Positions 35,701-47,229 of a stretch of 64,000 nucleotides of DNA are shown in pieces (the first letter of the stretch is position 1; the number at the start of each line of letters is the position of its first letter). The notes under the pieces were generated by a model that was not told the DNA's origin, did not search any database, and saw only the letters and a list, made by a program, of their open reading frames with translations. The position numbers and the translations under genes are program-made. The DNA comes from Diospyros lotus (taxonomy: Eukaryota; Streptophyta; Magnoliopsida; Ericales; Ebenaceae): contig NC_068349.1 in NCBI RefSeq assembly GCF_014633365.1, forward strand, positions 33,618,753-33,682,752, read 5' to 3'.

Positions 35701-36950
35701 AAATAACACGCTGATGTAATGCGATTAGAGAATTTGTTTATATTTACTAGCAAAATCTCCACACAAGATTTTATAGTGATACAAACACTTGATAGAACGA
35801 AAAAGGATACGATCTCCAAGTTTCTCCTCTATTTAAAAAAAAATGAAACAATCATAAACTCTACATGATACATATAGAGGAGACTTAGGTCACATAGATA
35901 ACCACCTAATTATTTCTTATCTTAACCACAAACTATTATTATCTCAATCTCTATTATTATCTAGAAAGAGTTAGATTTCTTTTAAAAATTACAAAAAATG
36001 TGATTTCAAATAAATATGGTTTATGATACGGACAATCTCCTAACAATTTAGAATAAGTTCATGAATAATCATACACCAATTTGATAAAAGATGTTAATCG
36101 AAAAAGTATAGACCATCAAAGCGTATATACAAAAATAATAAAGACGCAACGACCAAGTAACCTTTTATCAAGTTGAAGGGAATCAACATGGACACTCTAG
36201 AGTTGAATTATCACTTGCATAGGGGTTCTGGTAAGTCAGGGCCAAAGAGGGAGTTAAGGTAGCAAACGTGATCTAGTCTAAAACTACTTCCGCAAGGAAC
36301 CTTACCCCGAACTATTTCACACGTTGCACTCTGCACCCTCTTTTTCACCTTCAAGGAAAGTGTGCTTTCTTTGCAAATAAATCCTAACACACATTAATGC
36401 ATGGAGACATTTGATTCCCCCAAATATGAGAATCACCCTTAATCACTCCAATGATCTTATCTCTAATTAATCACATGAAATGCATATCTCAAGATTTAAC
36501 CTAAACAAATAAACACAACTTAAGATAAGATCAACATTGAAGTTGTTACCAAATCATGGATATAGATAATGAAATCCATATCCTCCTCCACAATCTCAAA
36601 GATGAAAGATGTATCTCTATTGATGCGTAGCCAACATGGACTCTAAGTTAAAGCCATTATAAATTCCCTAGTAGCAAAGGTAAAATTCATTTCGTACTCT
36701 TTTATACTATAATACATACTCTTGAATCTTGATTTTGGGACATCATGTAGCTCATCGTCTCTGTCTTCATCTATACGTCTTGACTTGGGTATCAAAGGAC
36801 TTTCTTGGGAACACCCCCAAGTAGACCTAACCAATTGTTTTGCAAGATTTTCATATTTTAGCGATAGAATTCAACTTGGTTAATCATCCACAAACATGTT
36901 AATTAACATGTAACCAAAAGAAATTTATTGGTGCGAATTCTCAATAGCAT
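35701..36950 (-). other. Probable LTR-like retroelement remnant
   Basis: The composition is less AT-rich than its surroundings and includes strings familiar from plant LTR or untranslated leader regions, such as CTTCCGCAAGGAACCTTACC and, on the minus strand, CTACTTGGGGGTGTTCCC. No coding domain, PBS or paired terminus was found, so this is a weak call. No gene otherwise. Confidence 0.3.
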
Positions 36951-38480
36951 CAATTTTGCTTTTGGGTCAGTAATTGAAAACATCTCCTTGAATTTTCTTG
37001 TTCTCAGAGCATATAAACATATTAGATATGTTGGGTTGAAGACAAAGTTGTGTGACTCGATCATGACAATGATCAGCTACTGGCACCTTGTGCTTTTTTG
37101 TATTATGAGAGAGGGGGGGGGGGGGGGGGGGGGGGGGGGGAGAAAGGTGGAAATGTGATGAGGTGACATAGCAAGATGGATAAGAAGAAAATGATCATGA
37201 GGTGACAATTTGTTGCTACCTCATCATCTAGTCTACTCTTTTTCTTTTTCACTTCACCATTTTGGCAATAGAAAGTAATGAGTGGTAATTGCATTCTACA
37301 TTGAAGCAAAAAAAAAATAGTTTGTTGTGTGAATTTGAGAAAAATTAGAAATTCTATTCCAAAATTGAAATTAAGTTGAAAATTCAACACTTTTTTAGTA
37401 ATTTAGGGTTTGATTGTGGAAAATGTTTTTCAAGTGTTCTAAATCTAATTTCTTTATATAACCTCTTGTTTAATTTTTATAGAAAATTTAAAAAAGCCCA
37501 TTCAAATTTTCAAAGTGTTTACTAATTTGCTATTCGGAAAATTAAGAACATATGTTTAAAAAGAAAAGAGACATTTTTCTTTCATTTAACTTAAATTAAA
37601 GATGGAGATAGAGATGGAAATTTTTTCTCAGAATTTGCTTTTTCCAAATTTCTAAATTACCAAGGAAATATTAGGGGGTTATTTAATTGTGGAAAATAAT
37701 TTTTAGTTTTTTATTTTCAATTATTTTATAAAATCTCTAATTTTTATTTTCTAGAAAAAAGTAGATAAGGTGTTCAAATATTAGAACCGTATAAACTAAT
37801 TTTCAATGTAGAAAATTAGAATATATGTTCATAAAAGGAGAGATATTTTATTTTATCTTCTTATCTTACTTGTGTTAGAAAATGAGATTAAGATGATTTG
37901 AGAAAAATATCTTAAAACCCAAGTAATTTTTATGCAATATGTAATCAAATAATAGGTTAAAAATATAAATGTGTGAGAAATGAATAACCTCGCAAAACAT
38001 TTTGACTCTTATGCCCCATCTCTTTTCGTCTCTTTCTCTCATTATTTGCATAATTTTAACACTAACAAGAGATTGCCCATTCTAGACTATTTCGAGACAA
38101 AATTAGAGGTATATATTTCGTGTGTTTTGTTCGATCTCCAAAGAAATGAGAGTAAATGAGCAATGATTAGGAAGAAGCGAACATAATGGGATTCATAAGT
38201 CTTTTTTATTGTCTTCGTTAGGCCTACATGCCCTTTCATTTAATACAAAAAAAAATTATATTATAATTGCTTAGTACATACAGACTTTTTAGTGTAAATG
38301 TTTTGTAAGTAGAGTTTTCTCCAAGTTAAATTAGACATTGTATTTGAAGTTGTAAAAAGGAATGGAGTTTGTTGAGTTAGAAGAAGGTTTGAAATGTTAT
38401 TTCTATTTCTAGTGGTATATAATTGTTATTTTCTCATTTTTTGGGGATAGAGTTTAATGTATTATTGATTTAATATAATC
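36951..38480. other. Intergenic, no gene recognised
   Basis: AT-rich sequence with a G homopolymer at 37113-37140 and several CACCATTTTGG- or GAGATGGAAATTTTTT-like fragments. Nothing gene-like. Confidence 0.5.
37113..37140 (+). repeat. Poly-G tract, 28 bases
   Basis: Uninterrupted run of 28 G. Its length in the genome is uncertain because such tracts are error-prone in sequencing. Confidence 0.9.
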
Positions 38481-39374
38481 AGAGGGTGTTTAGCTTAGTA
38501 GTTTGACCGCTTATAATCTATTGGAATAGTTTATAAATTACGTAGCTTAGTTTTTGATGCAATTTGTAACATTACTTTTAAGCTAATTCAGTAGCGTTTG
38601 AGAAAAGCTTTCCTTCCCTTGATCGCGGTAGCTTTTTGCGCTAACCAATGAATTTACTAATTTACTCTCAAATATTATACACATTTACAACTCTCTATCT
38701 CTTACACACTTATTTTCTCCCATTTCCTTCTCTGCCTCCTCCATTGTCAACATTACAGCAATGTCGCCTCCAACCCAGTGTCGTCACCGTCATTAGATTT
38801 CCAACTTTGGTCGCATCCATCGCCGCCTTCTGTTAGCAGATTGGCCATCGCTTTGTGTTAGCAAATCGACCGTCGCCTTTAGCCTAGCGTTCATTGTCAC
38901 CTCTATTTGTCGCCCATCACCGTCGCCTCTTTTGTCACCCATCACCGTCTCCTTCATTGCTTTAATAACATTATACATATAAATATATATGTAACACATA
39001 TAATATATATTGGGTTTAATAAAATATTATATTAATATATTTTTTAATAATTGTATATAATTTATCAATATCTAATAGTAAAATTTTATTAGTTGAACAT
39101 TAATTTATAATTTATTTTTATTAAAAATTAATATTTGTATGTATTTTTATCTATATTATTTAACATGTCTATTTTTGTCTTTTTATCAAGTATTGATAGC
39201 TTATCAGCTGTTTTAAATTAAACACATAACTATATAACTGATACTTAAAGTATAATTATCCAAATATATTACATATTATCAGGTTAAACGTTGTCTAATT
39301 ATTAAACTTTACCTAACTTAAAAACTAAAACAACTTAAAAGTTGCTTTTAAAAAGGGTAAGCAAAACACCCTCT
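38481..39374. mobile_element. Candidate non-autonomous DNA element, ~894 bp
   Basis: Termini AGAGGGTGTTTAGCTTA and (reverse complement of right end) AGAGGGTGTTTTGCTTACC are inverted. The inside carries a C-rich stretch at 38700-38960 (repeated CACCGTC/CATCGCC) resembling a captured gene piece, then AT-rich sequence. No target duplication could be fixed. Confidence 0.5.
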
Positions 39375-39668
39375 TTCGTAGACAATAAAAGGAAGTAAAA
39401 TCCAAGGATGCAGATTCGAGTTATGGTAGTCGCAGTATGAGAGTTTCACTCTCATGTGGGGGTGACTCCTTATGAGTACTATACATTATACCTCTTCTCT
39501 GATATTGTAATTAACCTCTCTTACGTGCATAAGACAGTATTCGAGGCTTAAGGCGAGAAATTTCACCTTTTGCAGCCAAAACAATAAAAGGAAGCAAAAT
39601 GAAGAATCATCACAATCGAGAGTCGAGCAGATTGGCCGCACTCTCTATATCTACGCGACATAGCAGAG

Positions 39669-39836
39669 ATGGCGACAGCCTCCTTATCTGCTTCTCCACG
39701 CCCGTTTCTTCTCTCCTCCGACTTCATTCGAGCTCGCACACAGAAACCCGCTTCCCTCTCATGGTCTTCTTCGTTTCCCCACCTCAACTTGTCCATCAAT
39801 TCAATCTCAAACCCTCCAAATCCCGCATTCAACAAG
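39669..39836 (+). pseudogene. Orphan first exon with chloroplast transit-peptide character
   Basis: A 56-codon open exon from an ATG in good context (GAGATGGCG) to AACAAG followed by the donor GTAACC. The protein begins MATASLSASPRPFLL and is rich in Ser, Ala, Pro and Arg with almost no acidic residues, as in plastid transit peptides. Exon 2 was not found before the TIR fragment 1.1 kb downstream, so the gene seems cut off. The mature protein cannot be identified. It may also be the first exon of a gene with a very long intron, but the region then enters unit B. Confidence 0.5.
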
Positions 39837-40950
39837 GTAACCGAACTACTCTGGTTTTATCGCTCTTCGCTCTTTCATTTGTCTTTCTATAGTTTTTCCA
39901 TTACTGGGTTTGGCAAAATAGTGGTTCTGTAACGAGCCCGTTTCTCTGATTTTGCAATTATGCCAAGAATTGCCGATCCCAATACTTGAATTGGAACGGG
40001 AGACCAAAAAATTCCTTTTTATCCAGTTTGGGAATGCGGGTTCTTGAAGTTTCTTTAACTATCTACACATAATTGTTTTGACTGGTACGTGATTGGTCAT
40101 GAGTACACTCCCTTGCAAGCGTCGTGTTCGACAAAAGGCGCAAGAGTCTCTGATTTTGTTGTATAATTTGGCCTTGCGTTGTTGTTGTTGTTATTATTGT
40201 TATTATTATATTTTGGTTTGTGGTGAATACACCTGGTTATAACTCCTGTTGCTTTTGTTAAGATATATATATATATATATATATTTGTTAGGATCTTGTT
40301 AATGGGTTTGTACTTGAAAAGGAATTGGAATTTCCAGGTTTGGCAAAAGAAAAGAAAGAACAAACAAAATACAATCGGAACTGACTAGTGCTAGGCATAA
40401 CAGAGACCAGAATCATATTGGTATTTAAAACTTAATGTGCCATCTAATCAGCACTTAACATGTGTTTGTTCCTTAAAGCTAAGATGAAAGAGTTTCATTG
40501 CCTTGTGGATGGTTACTTCCATCTACTTTGATTAAGGTACATCCAGGTGAAACATGAAAAAACTTTGGAATGTTTCACTGAGGAGAAGATGAAGCTTATG
40601 CTAAATGAATTAAGTATATTTAGTAGCAGTTCTTAGAGCAGGCATTTGAGGACAAGCCTTGGTAGCAAAATTGAGGTTGCTTCTCTACGACTGAACATTG
40701 ATGGGTTTGAGTTGTGAAAACAGTTTTTTTGCAAAATAAGGATAAGGCCAAGTATAAAAAGGACCTCATCTCGTGCATGAGAATGGCTTTTTTGGTTCCT
40801 TGAGCAAGAATTGTCTTGACCTCAGGAAATGCTTCATCCAATTTCCAGTTTCTGAAGTGCAAAAACTTGACAAACCATTCTTTAAGTTTTAAGAGAAATT
40901 TATTGGTTGAAGTGAAATTAGTAACTTTACCATGCCTTCAGCTTATTTTT
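39837..40950. other. Intron-like or intergenic stretch
   Basis: AT-rich with GTTGTTGTT/ATTATT tracts near 40180-40210 and (TA)n at 40262-40284. Bases 40840-40950 may be the decayed 5' side of the TIR fragment. No exon recognised. Confidence 0.4.
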
Positions 40951-41169
40951 CACCATATGGTTTTGCCTGTGTTCTATGGCGTGGATCCATCAGAGGTTAG
41001 GAAACAAAAAGGGGATTATGCAGAGGCATTCGTGAGACATGAAGCGCAATTCAAGGAAGGAAAGTGTGAAGCAAAGAAATGGATGGAGAAATTGAAAAGG
41101 TGGAGAGAAGCACTGGAGGAAGCAGCTAATTTGGCAGGGATGGCTTTACATAATCATGCAGATGGGTAA
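40951..41169 (+). pseudogene. TIR-domain (TNL-type resistance protein) fragment
   Basis: Reads HHMVLPVFYGVDPSEVRKQ, GDYAEAFVRHE, then KWMEKLKRWREALEEAANLA and ends HADG at a TAA. VLPVFYxVDPSxVRxQ and W-x-x-AL-x-x-AA are conserved blocks of the second half of plant TIR domains, which in TNL immune receptors have NADase activity. The first half, with the DTR and catalytic Glu blocks, is absent, as are NB-ARC and LRR parts. A GT after GATGG (41165) could be an intron donor. It is best read as an orphan exon piece near the duplicon junction. Confidence 0.85.
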
Positions 41170-41992
41170 ATTAACTCTCTTTTCCACTTCTTATCATAGT
41201 TCATAGCTTTGAAATCCATTCTTAACATGCTTTTAGTGCATGAGTGTGCTTTTAGCTTGGAATGGAAATCAATTTTTAACACACTTTGAAATCTATTCTT
41301 AAATGGGGCTGTGACTGGTACTACCTTCTAATATAGGATTGTGGGCTCTCTTAGGACATGTGTAGTAAATCTGTAAGGCTTACATCACACAATCTATGGT
41401 TATTGTCAATTTTTGAACAAACTACCTTCAATCAAACGGCTCTTATCATCTAATCTGGACAATAATCTCATAATATCACAAGCATTAATCTAAATTTGAT
41501 CAAAATCACAAAACAAGCTTAAATTTAATTTTAAAAACAATTCATCATGTTAAGATGGATCCATAAATCTCTCTAGATGAATCGTGCTCATTCTCCTTGC
41601 CTTAATCTCTCTAATTGATTTATTTTTCTATTTTGTTCTTCTTTAATTGGTTGAGCATAAAGATCCTCAAAACTAAGATTTTAAATTTTAAATTATTAAA
41701 TAAAAGATCAATTTTAGTTTTCTTATATTATTATTTTTACTTTGGAAGCAGAGAGAGAGAGAGAGAGAGAGGTGAAAAGGTGGCCAAACCTCAAAAGGTG
41801 TCCAGTGTAAGGTTCAACAAAGACAAGTTGCATTTTACACAATTGAACGCATGCTTTATGCAGAAATTTTGGACATATGTTAGAGTTTTCGTGATAAGAG
41901 GATACTAATTACTAGATAGGAATAGTCTTTATGTTTCCTAACTAACGTTGAACAAATTGTTCCACAGGAATAAGGGCAGGTTGTTCCACAGG
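41170..41992. other. Unit A/B junction region, non-coding
   Basis: AT-rich, with a (GA)n microsatellite at 41750-41771. The phrase GTTCCACAGGAATA is repeated near 41960-42040 at the entry of unit B. No gene recognised. Confidence 0.5.
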
Positions 41993-42903
41993 AATATGTA
42001 TTATTGGAGAAGAAAAAATAAGGGCAGGTTGTTCCACAGGAATATATAGCTGTGGAACAAATATTTCAAATATATATGAATTCACTTACAGAAAATAAAA
42101 AATATATATATATATATATATGAATTCATCAAACATAAAATTAATTCAAAGCTAGATCAAAAACAATCCTCAAACAATTGCAGCAACCTTGTAGGGAATC
42201 CTTTAGCCCACCTGTACTTTCATTGAATAATCCATCTTAATCACAAGATATGAAACCTTCAGATGAGAACCATAAATTAACTGAAGATCCTGAACACGGA
42301 GCACATAAAACAGTAATCACATAATACTATATATATCTTTCAAATTTTATTTCCAAGCATAGTAATTCCACTATTTGCAAATGATTACATGCGCAATAAA
42401 CAGCTATGAAGAAAAGAGCATCAGATAGATGAAGTGCATATATATAATCAATCCCATAAAATACAGTGTAACTGGTATTTATAATGGAAAGCCTTCAAGC
42501 TATACATATATACAGCTGACTTGAGCTTAGTAAAACAAGGAAAAGTCTAGAGAGCTTGACGGGCTTACTAACCGCCCTACCGAAAGGGGGCAAAAAGATG
42601 ATTGTGCTCCCGTCCACTTTGCAAATTTATAAAGTGAGCCACTGCTGCTCTCTCCCTGCTCGCTCGTCTCCCTTCCATGGTTGCCGCCCTCGTCTCGCCA
42701 TCGCACCTCGCCGCCTCGCCCCCATTGCCTTGCTACCCTCGCCTTATCTTCGCCGCCTTGTTGACCGTCGCTGCATCTTGAAATACTCTTAAGAAGAGAT
42801 AGACATGTGTGCAGTTAAACCTTCCAAAAGTGAATCAAATTGAGAACACCAGACACCTTGTATTTAGCTAATTTTCCTAAACAAATAGAGAAGGGAACCT
42901 TAC

Positions 42904-43002
42904 CTTCTTTTTCACAATTTTGACCATCTCCTGAAGAATGTTCCTCTCAGCAATTTGAAAATGAACATAATCACCACAGTTATTTACCATTGTTTCGAGA
43001 AG
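42904..43002 (-). pseudogene. Captured TOL VHS exon, copy 4 (unit B)
   Basis: The same 99-nt open exon, beginning LLETMVNNCG and ending VKIVKKK, with AG acceptor and GTAAGG donor retained. It combines the T residue of copies 1 and 2 with the KKK end of copy 3, so it is intermediate and probably close to the source of copies 1 and 2. Confidence 0.78.
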
Positions 43003-43359
43003 CTATAAGTGTGTCAAATTGTAAATGGATTATTAGAAAGATAGGTCACAGCTAATCTTGACTAATTGTCTATACATGACCTATAGTTGCTAAATGGGAA
43101 AAAAAAAAATGAATGTACCAATACGATTCAACAAGAAAAGAGCTGCAAAAAAGGCAAGTAATTAAATTAGGGTTCTTATGCTGCATCAAGCACGGAAACA
43201 ACAGCATCAAGCAATCGAATTGCTGTCAATCGACGACAGCATTGAGCACCGAGCAACCGGGCAGCAAGGAGGAGCTTCTATGACAAAGGTAAACCTGAGA
43301 GAGATAGGGGTCCACGTACGATAACCCCCTCGAATCAGAATAAATATCAAGCTTAGAAA

Positions 43360-43808
43360 CAAAATTTCTTCCATCTCTATTTAAATTTAAATCATAGATG
43401 AATTTTTTCGTCTTTGACGAAAATGAACATTGGATCAAAGATGGAAAAATTCTATATATCTCTGTGAAGAAATTAAGAACAAAGACGGAAACATTTATGT
43501 CTTTGAATATAGAGATGGAAAATTTTTTGACTCAAAGAAGGAAATTAAAAATAGAGACAAGAATTTTTCCATCTCTAAATCTATATTTTTCCATTTTCAT
43601 GATGAAAAAAAGTATCGGAGATGGATTATTTCCATCTCTAAAATTAGAGATGAAATTTTTTCATCTCTGATTTAGAGAGAGAATAGATCTGTCTCTAAAT
43701 CCACCTCTAAAAGTTTTTTTTGGCTGATTTTGGTATTTCGTCTCAAATGTTAAAGACAAAAAAAAAAAAAAAATCCATCTCTAAAATCAATTTTTTTTTC
43801 TTGTAGTG
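43360..43808 (-). mobile_element. CACTA transposon end, copy 4
   Basis: Same subterminal array and a CTTGTAGTG end at 43808, in unit B. Nearly identical to copies 1 and 2. Confidence 0.75.
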
Positions 43809-44055
43809 AATATTGTTTAATTAACAGTGCTAATAACAATGGTTCTGGTATTGAGCATTTAAAATGCAATCTTCTACTAATTTTAGGTAGACAATTATTT
43901 TAATAATAGATGTGTATGCCAATCTTAAGTTTGTGCGTGCATTTGACCTACCTAATAGACGATTTTTGATAAATGTTCAAACTAGGTCGAACACCACATT
44001 TTTATTATTACAAAAAATAACACCTTATGATAACAAGTCGCTATTATGGATTAGG

Positions 44056-45813
44056 AAGACCTTAGATACATGACACGTACAAGATCGTGATTGGGAACAA
44101 GTTGATATTATTATGCATATGTTAGGAAGATTTTATAGTGGAACGAAAATATTTTTTGCTCAAAATATTCTACAACACATATTTTTATTCATTAAATATT
44201 TTCAATTATCAATTATTTTACAAAATATAGGGCATAAAGATGTATGAACAATTTATAACCCCAATGAAAATAAAATTTAGAAAATATTGTATTGATATTC
44301 TGATGTTATATCTTAAGACAGTTGTATTGCATCCCATGCAAAAGTGGGAAAGGGGTAGAATATATATTTTGAAGTTTTATGAAGCAACTATGAGGATTAA
44401 CACACAAAAATAAAAATAAAGATTCAGAATTTAATATTTTATATGTATAATCTATATGAGTATTATCTTCGTGAATGATTTTTTCTTCAAAAGGAAAGTC
44501 TAAGGGATTATTAAAGTGGGTGTAATCTAAATACTTGAAATCTAAGAAACCAAATGACACACCATAGACATCTAAGCAAATTTAATGAACATGAATTCTA
44601 TTTAAATAGGAGTTTTTTTTTTCAATGAAATTCTTAATAGTTTTGATATTTTGTCACGTTAGTGTCAAAACAAAGATGCATATCCTATTTTACTCGATCA
44701 TTAAGGGATATCTGATATCTACAGCGCCATCAAGTTTATTTTTTCTATAGAAAACAGGATGTTGAACTCAAAGAAATATATGTTATCACATCCAATCCTA
44801 TAAATGTGCATATAGTTTAAGAATTAGCTACATGCCGAATTCTATCATTAGGGGATAGAAGTGATTGATGAATCTAGCGAGTCCAAACATAAAGATGCTA
44901 GATGACCATCTATAAAATAGTCATCTTTCAATCTTGGAGGGAGGTCGAACACTTTTTAACGATCTGTTTGAATTTATTTTATATATTTTAGTAGTCAATT
45001 GTCAGTTTTCACTTAAATTATTATTTCCTTGTCAAACTATAGTAACTCAAGCATCAAAGTACCTTTGGGGATAATCTCTAGGACAATTTTTTGTAGGTAC
45101 TTTTAGTATTTGGAGAAGATTGAACATCACTTAAGCATCAATTTATTTTTATTTTATATCATTTAATGATTTATCATTCTCTCCACTTAAATTATATATA
45201 TATATATATATATTGAACTTATACTAACTTGAGTATCGAAGTGCGCTAGAGGCAACCTTGAGGCCAATTCTTTTTAGACACTTTTAGCATTGGAAAGAGA
45301 TTGCGAATTGGTTTATTTTTCTTTCATGTGATTTGTAAACACTTTTAGTATTAGAGATGTTATAGAAGTTGGACCATGCAAAATTAATAAATGTGGCAAT
45401 TAATTGTAAGTAAAAATTGTTATAAACAAAATAAAAAAATAATTTTGAGATTACAATTTAAATTTTAAAACTAAAAAATATGAACTACTAAAATGTTGGA
45501 AGTTTATTTAAATTTTTGTAAACAAATAAAAATATGTTTGAAATATTTTTATTTATATTTTAAAATACTTGTAAAATATTTTTTTAAAAAAGTATATATA
45601 TATTTATTGATTATCCTAGGGTGTCCGAGCTTCACTTGACTAATTCTCAGGGGTTGGTGACATTCCCGAAAAAAGTATATATATTTTTTAATTTGACATG
45701 AGTCGACTCATTCCCAAATCTTTGTCTATTAGGACCAAGGTTAGCACGACCCATTACCCCACAACAAACACAACAAGGTCTTTTCATTAAGGGCTTGGGG
45801 TCGTGTCGCACCT
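44056..45813. other. Non-coding unit-B backbone
   Basis: Colinear with 10930-12696 of unit A. The empty site of the 2.6 kb solo LTR lies at 45808-45830. No gene recognised. Confidence 0.6.
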
Positions 45814-47229
45814 ACCTTTTGTAATAAGGGTCGGGTTGACAAAACGTATTTCGAAAACAAGGGGCCTAACTTGGCTCGGCCCACCAAAAAAAAGTCGAAT
45901 TAACTTGGGGAATGAACTTAGGTTATAAAAAATGATTGATTTCTTTATTTGAAAATAATTATTTCAATTACCAGAAATAATGGTTTCTACTTAGGATTAT
46001 ATTTTTATTTTTATTTAGTTAAATTTAACATAATTACTGTTTGAGTAATGACATTTTTGACGGATCAAATGTTCGAGCCAAAAAAAAAACCTAAAATCAT
46101 TGACATCTAAAGTTACTTTTAAACTACAAGATCTAGGGCAATTTACCCAAAGTATTATTTAAAAAATTGGAATTAAATATAAAGTTTATTAGACAATTAA
46201 AAAAATTGAAATTAAACACAGAGTAAATTCAGCAACTTTCTATAACTTAGATAAAAGATTTTCCATGAAAACAAGTAAACTTTATTTTCAAGTGCCCATG
46301 AACTCACCTAACCAAGGCTTTGTCACTGTGGGTTGGGCCTGCTCTGAGAGCACTAAGGCTCGAACTAATCTTGATGGGTTAGGCTGATTAGCAGAGCCCA
46401 ACACCAATTATTGAATGGTTCAAACAAATTAAGGCCATGTGAAGGCTATCATTTTCACTTTTTAATGTTATTACTTTGAAAACAAAATATAAAGGTAGTG
46501 CGCTTTTTAAAATTTTTAAAAAAATGAAAACAACACAAAGAAAATGTTTGTAGAATTTCCATTTTTTATTTTTACTACTCCTTGCTATTACTGCTAATAG
46601 AATCAACAAAACTTGACTACTTTGGTTGCGAGGAAAAGACATTTTATAACTAAATAGATGAATGGTTGGGTCTATGTGACCTTGTGTGTCGCATGTGGTT
46701 GATGCGACACTTCATTCACCATTTTGTGTGGTGGGGTATGTGCAGACACTTTATCTCTCTTGTGATTATTATGAGGCTTCGTCTGCTTTGTGTTGGAGTT
46801 ATGTCTGTTTCATTTGGACATAACAGTTTTGCACAAACGGATGAGAATTAATTGAGTCAAAAATTTGGATATCTTATGTTACAAAAAATAATAATTATTA
46901 TTATTATTTTGTCACCTAAGGCGGTAGTTCTGTCAATACTACTCCCAAACGAGAATTTGAGATCTCAAGTTTGAATTTAGAGTCCAAAGATTGTTTAGGC
47001 AGTCACCTACTATATAATTCATAAATTCAAAGGTAATAACGTCGATAACAACTCTATAGTAATTGAAGCAACTACATTTCATCATAGGTAGGTATTCCTT
47101 CACTAAACCTAGAAATTGGGACCATATACATGATACAAATCAAATGATAGTTGATCTTGGAGGCCACCAATTCAACACTTTGTGGTCTCCTTCAATGCTT
47201 CTTTCAAATTTAGTAGTTAGTAGCTTGCC
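45814..47229. other. Non-coding unit-B backbone
   Basis: Colinear with 15314-16720. Single copy of the segment that is tandemly duplicated in A. A SINE-like string GAGATCTCAAGTTTGAATT lies at about 46959. No gene. Confidence 0.55.

Larger units (their letters stand above)
1135..41990 (+). repeat. Segmental duplicon, unit A
   Basis: Direct long-range copy of unit B. Homologous blocks seen by eye: 1135-2540 with 41996-43440; 10311-12701 with 43440-45817; 15314-17260 with 45814-47215; 17320-19135 with about 50600-53310; 20965-24009 with 55935-59717; 24361-24740 with 59713-60235; 27385-27810 with 60225-60868; 29310-33000 with 60874-64000. The order is colinear and broken by insertions private to one unit. 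The left edge is where TATGTATTATTGGAGAAG begins. The right edge is fuzzy and lies just before the second occurrence of that string at about 41995. Confidence 0.85.
41996..44055 (+). repeat. Fourth copy of the TOL/CACTA repeat (unit B)
   Basis: Nearly the same as copies 1 and 2, including the GC-rich block at 42535-42840, which here has an extra short CGCCTCGCC duplication near 42710. It keeps the lysine-rich end of the captured exon as in copy 3. Flanks are colinear with the left and right borders of the unit A cluster. Confidence 0.9.

Noticed and set aside
40620..40862. 80-codon minus-strand frame near the TIR fragment
   Set aside because: No similarity recognised. It overlaps the decayed upstream side of the TIR fragment on the other strand.
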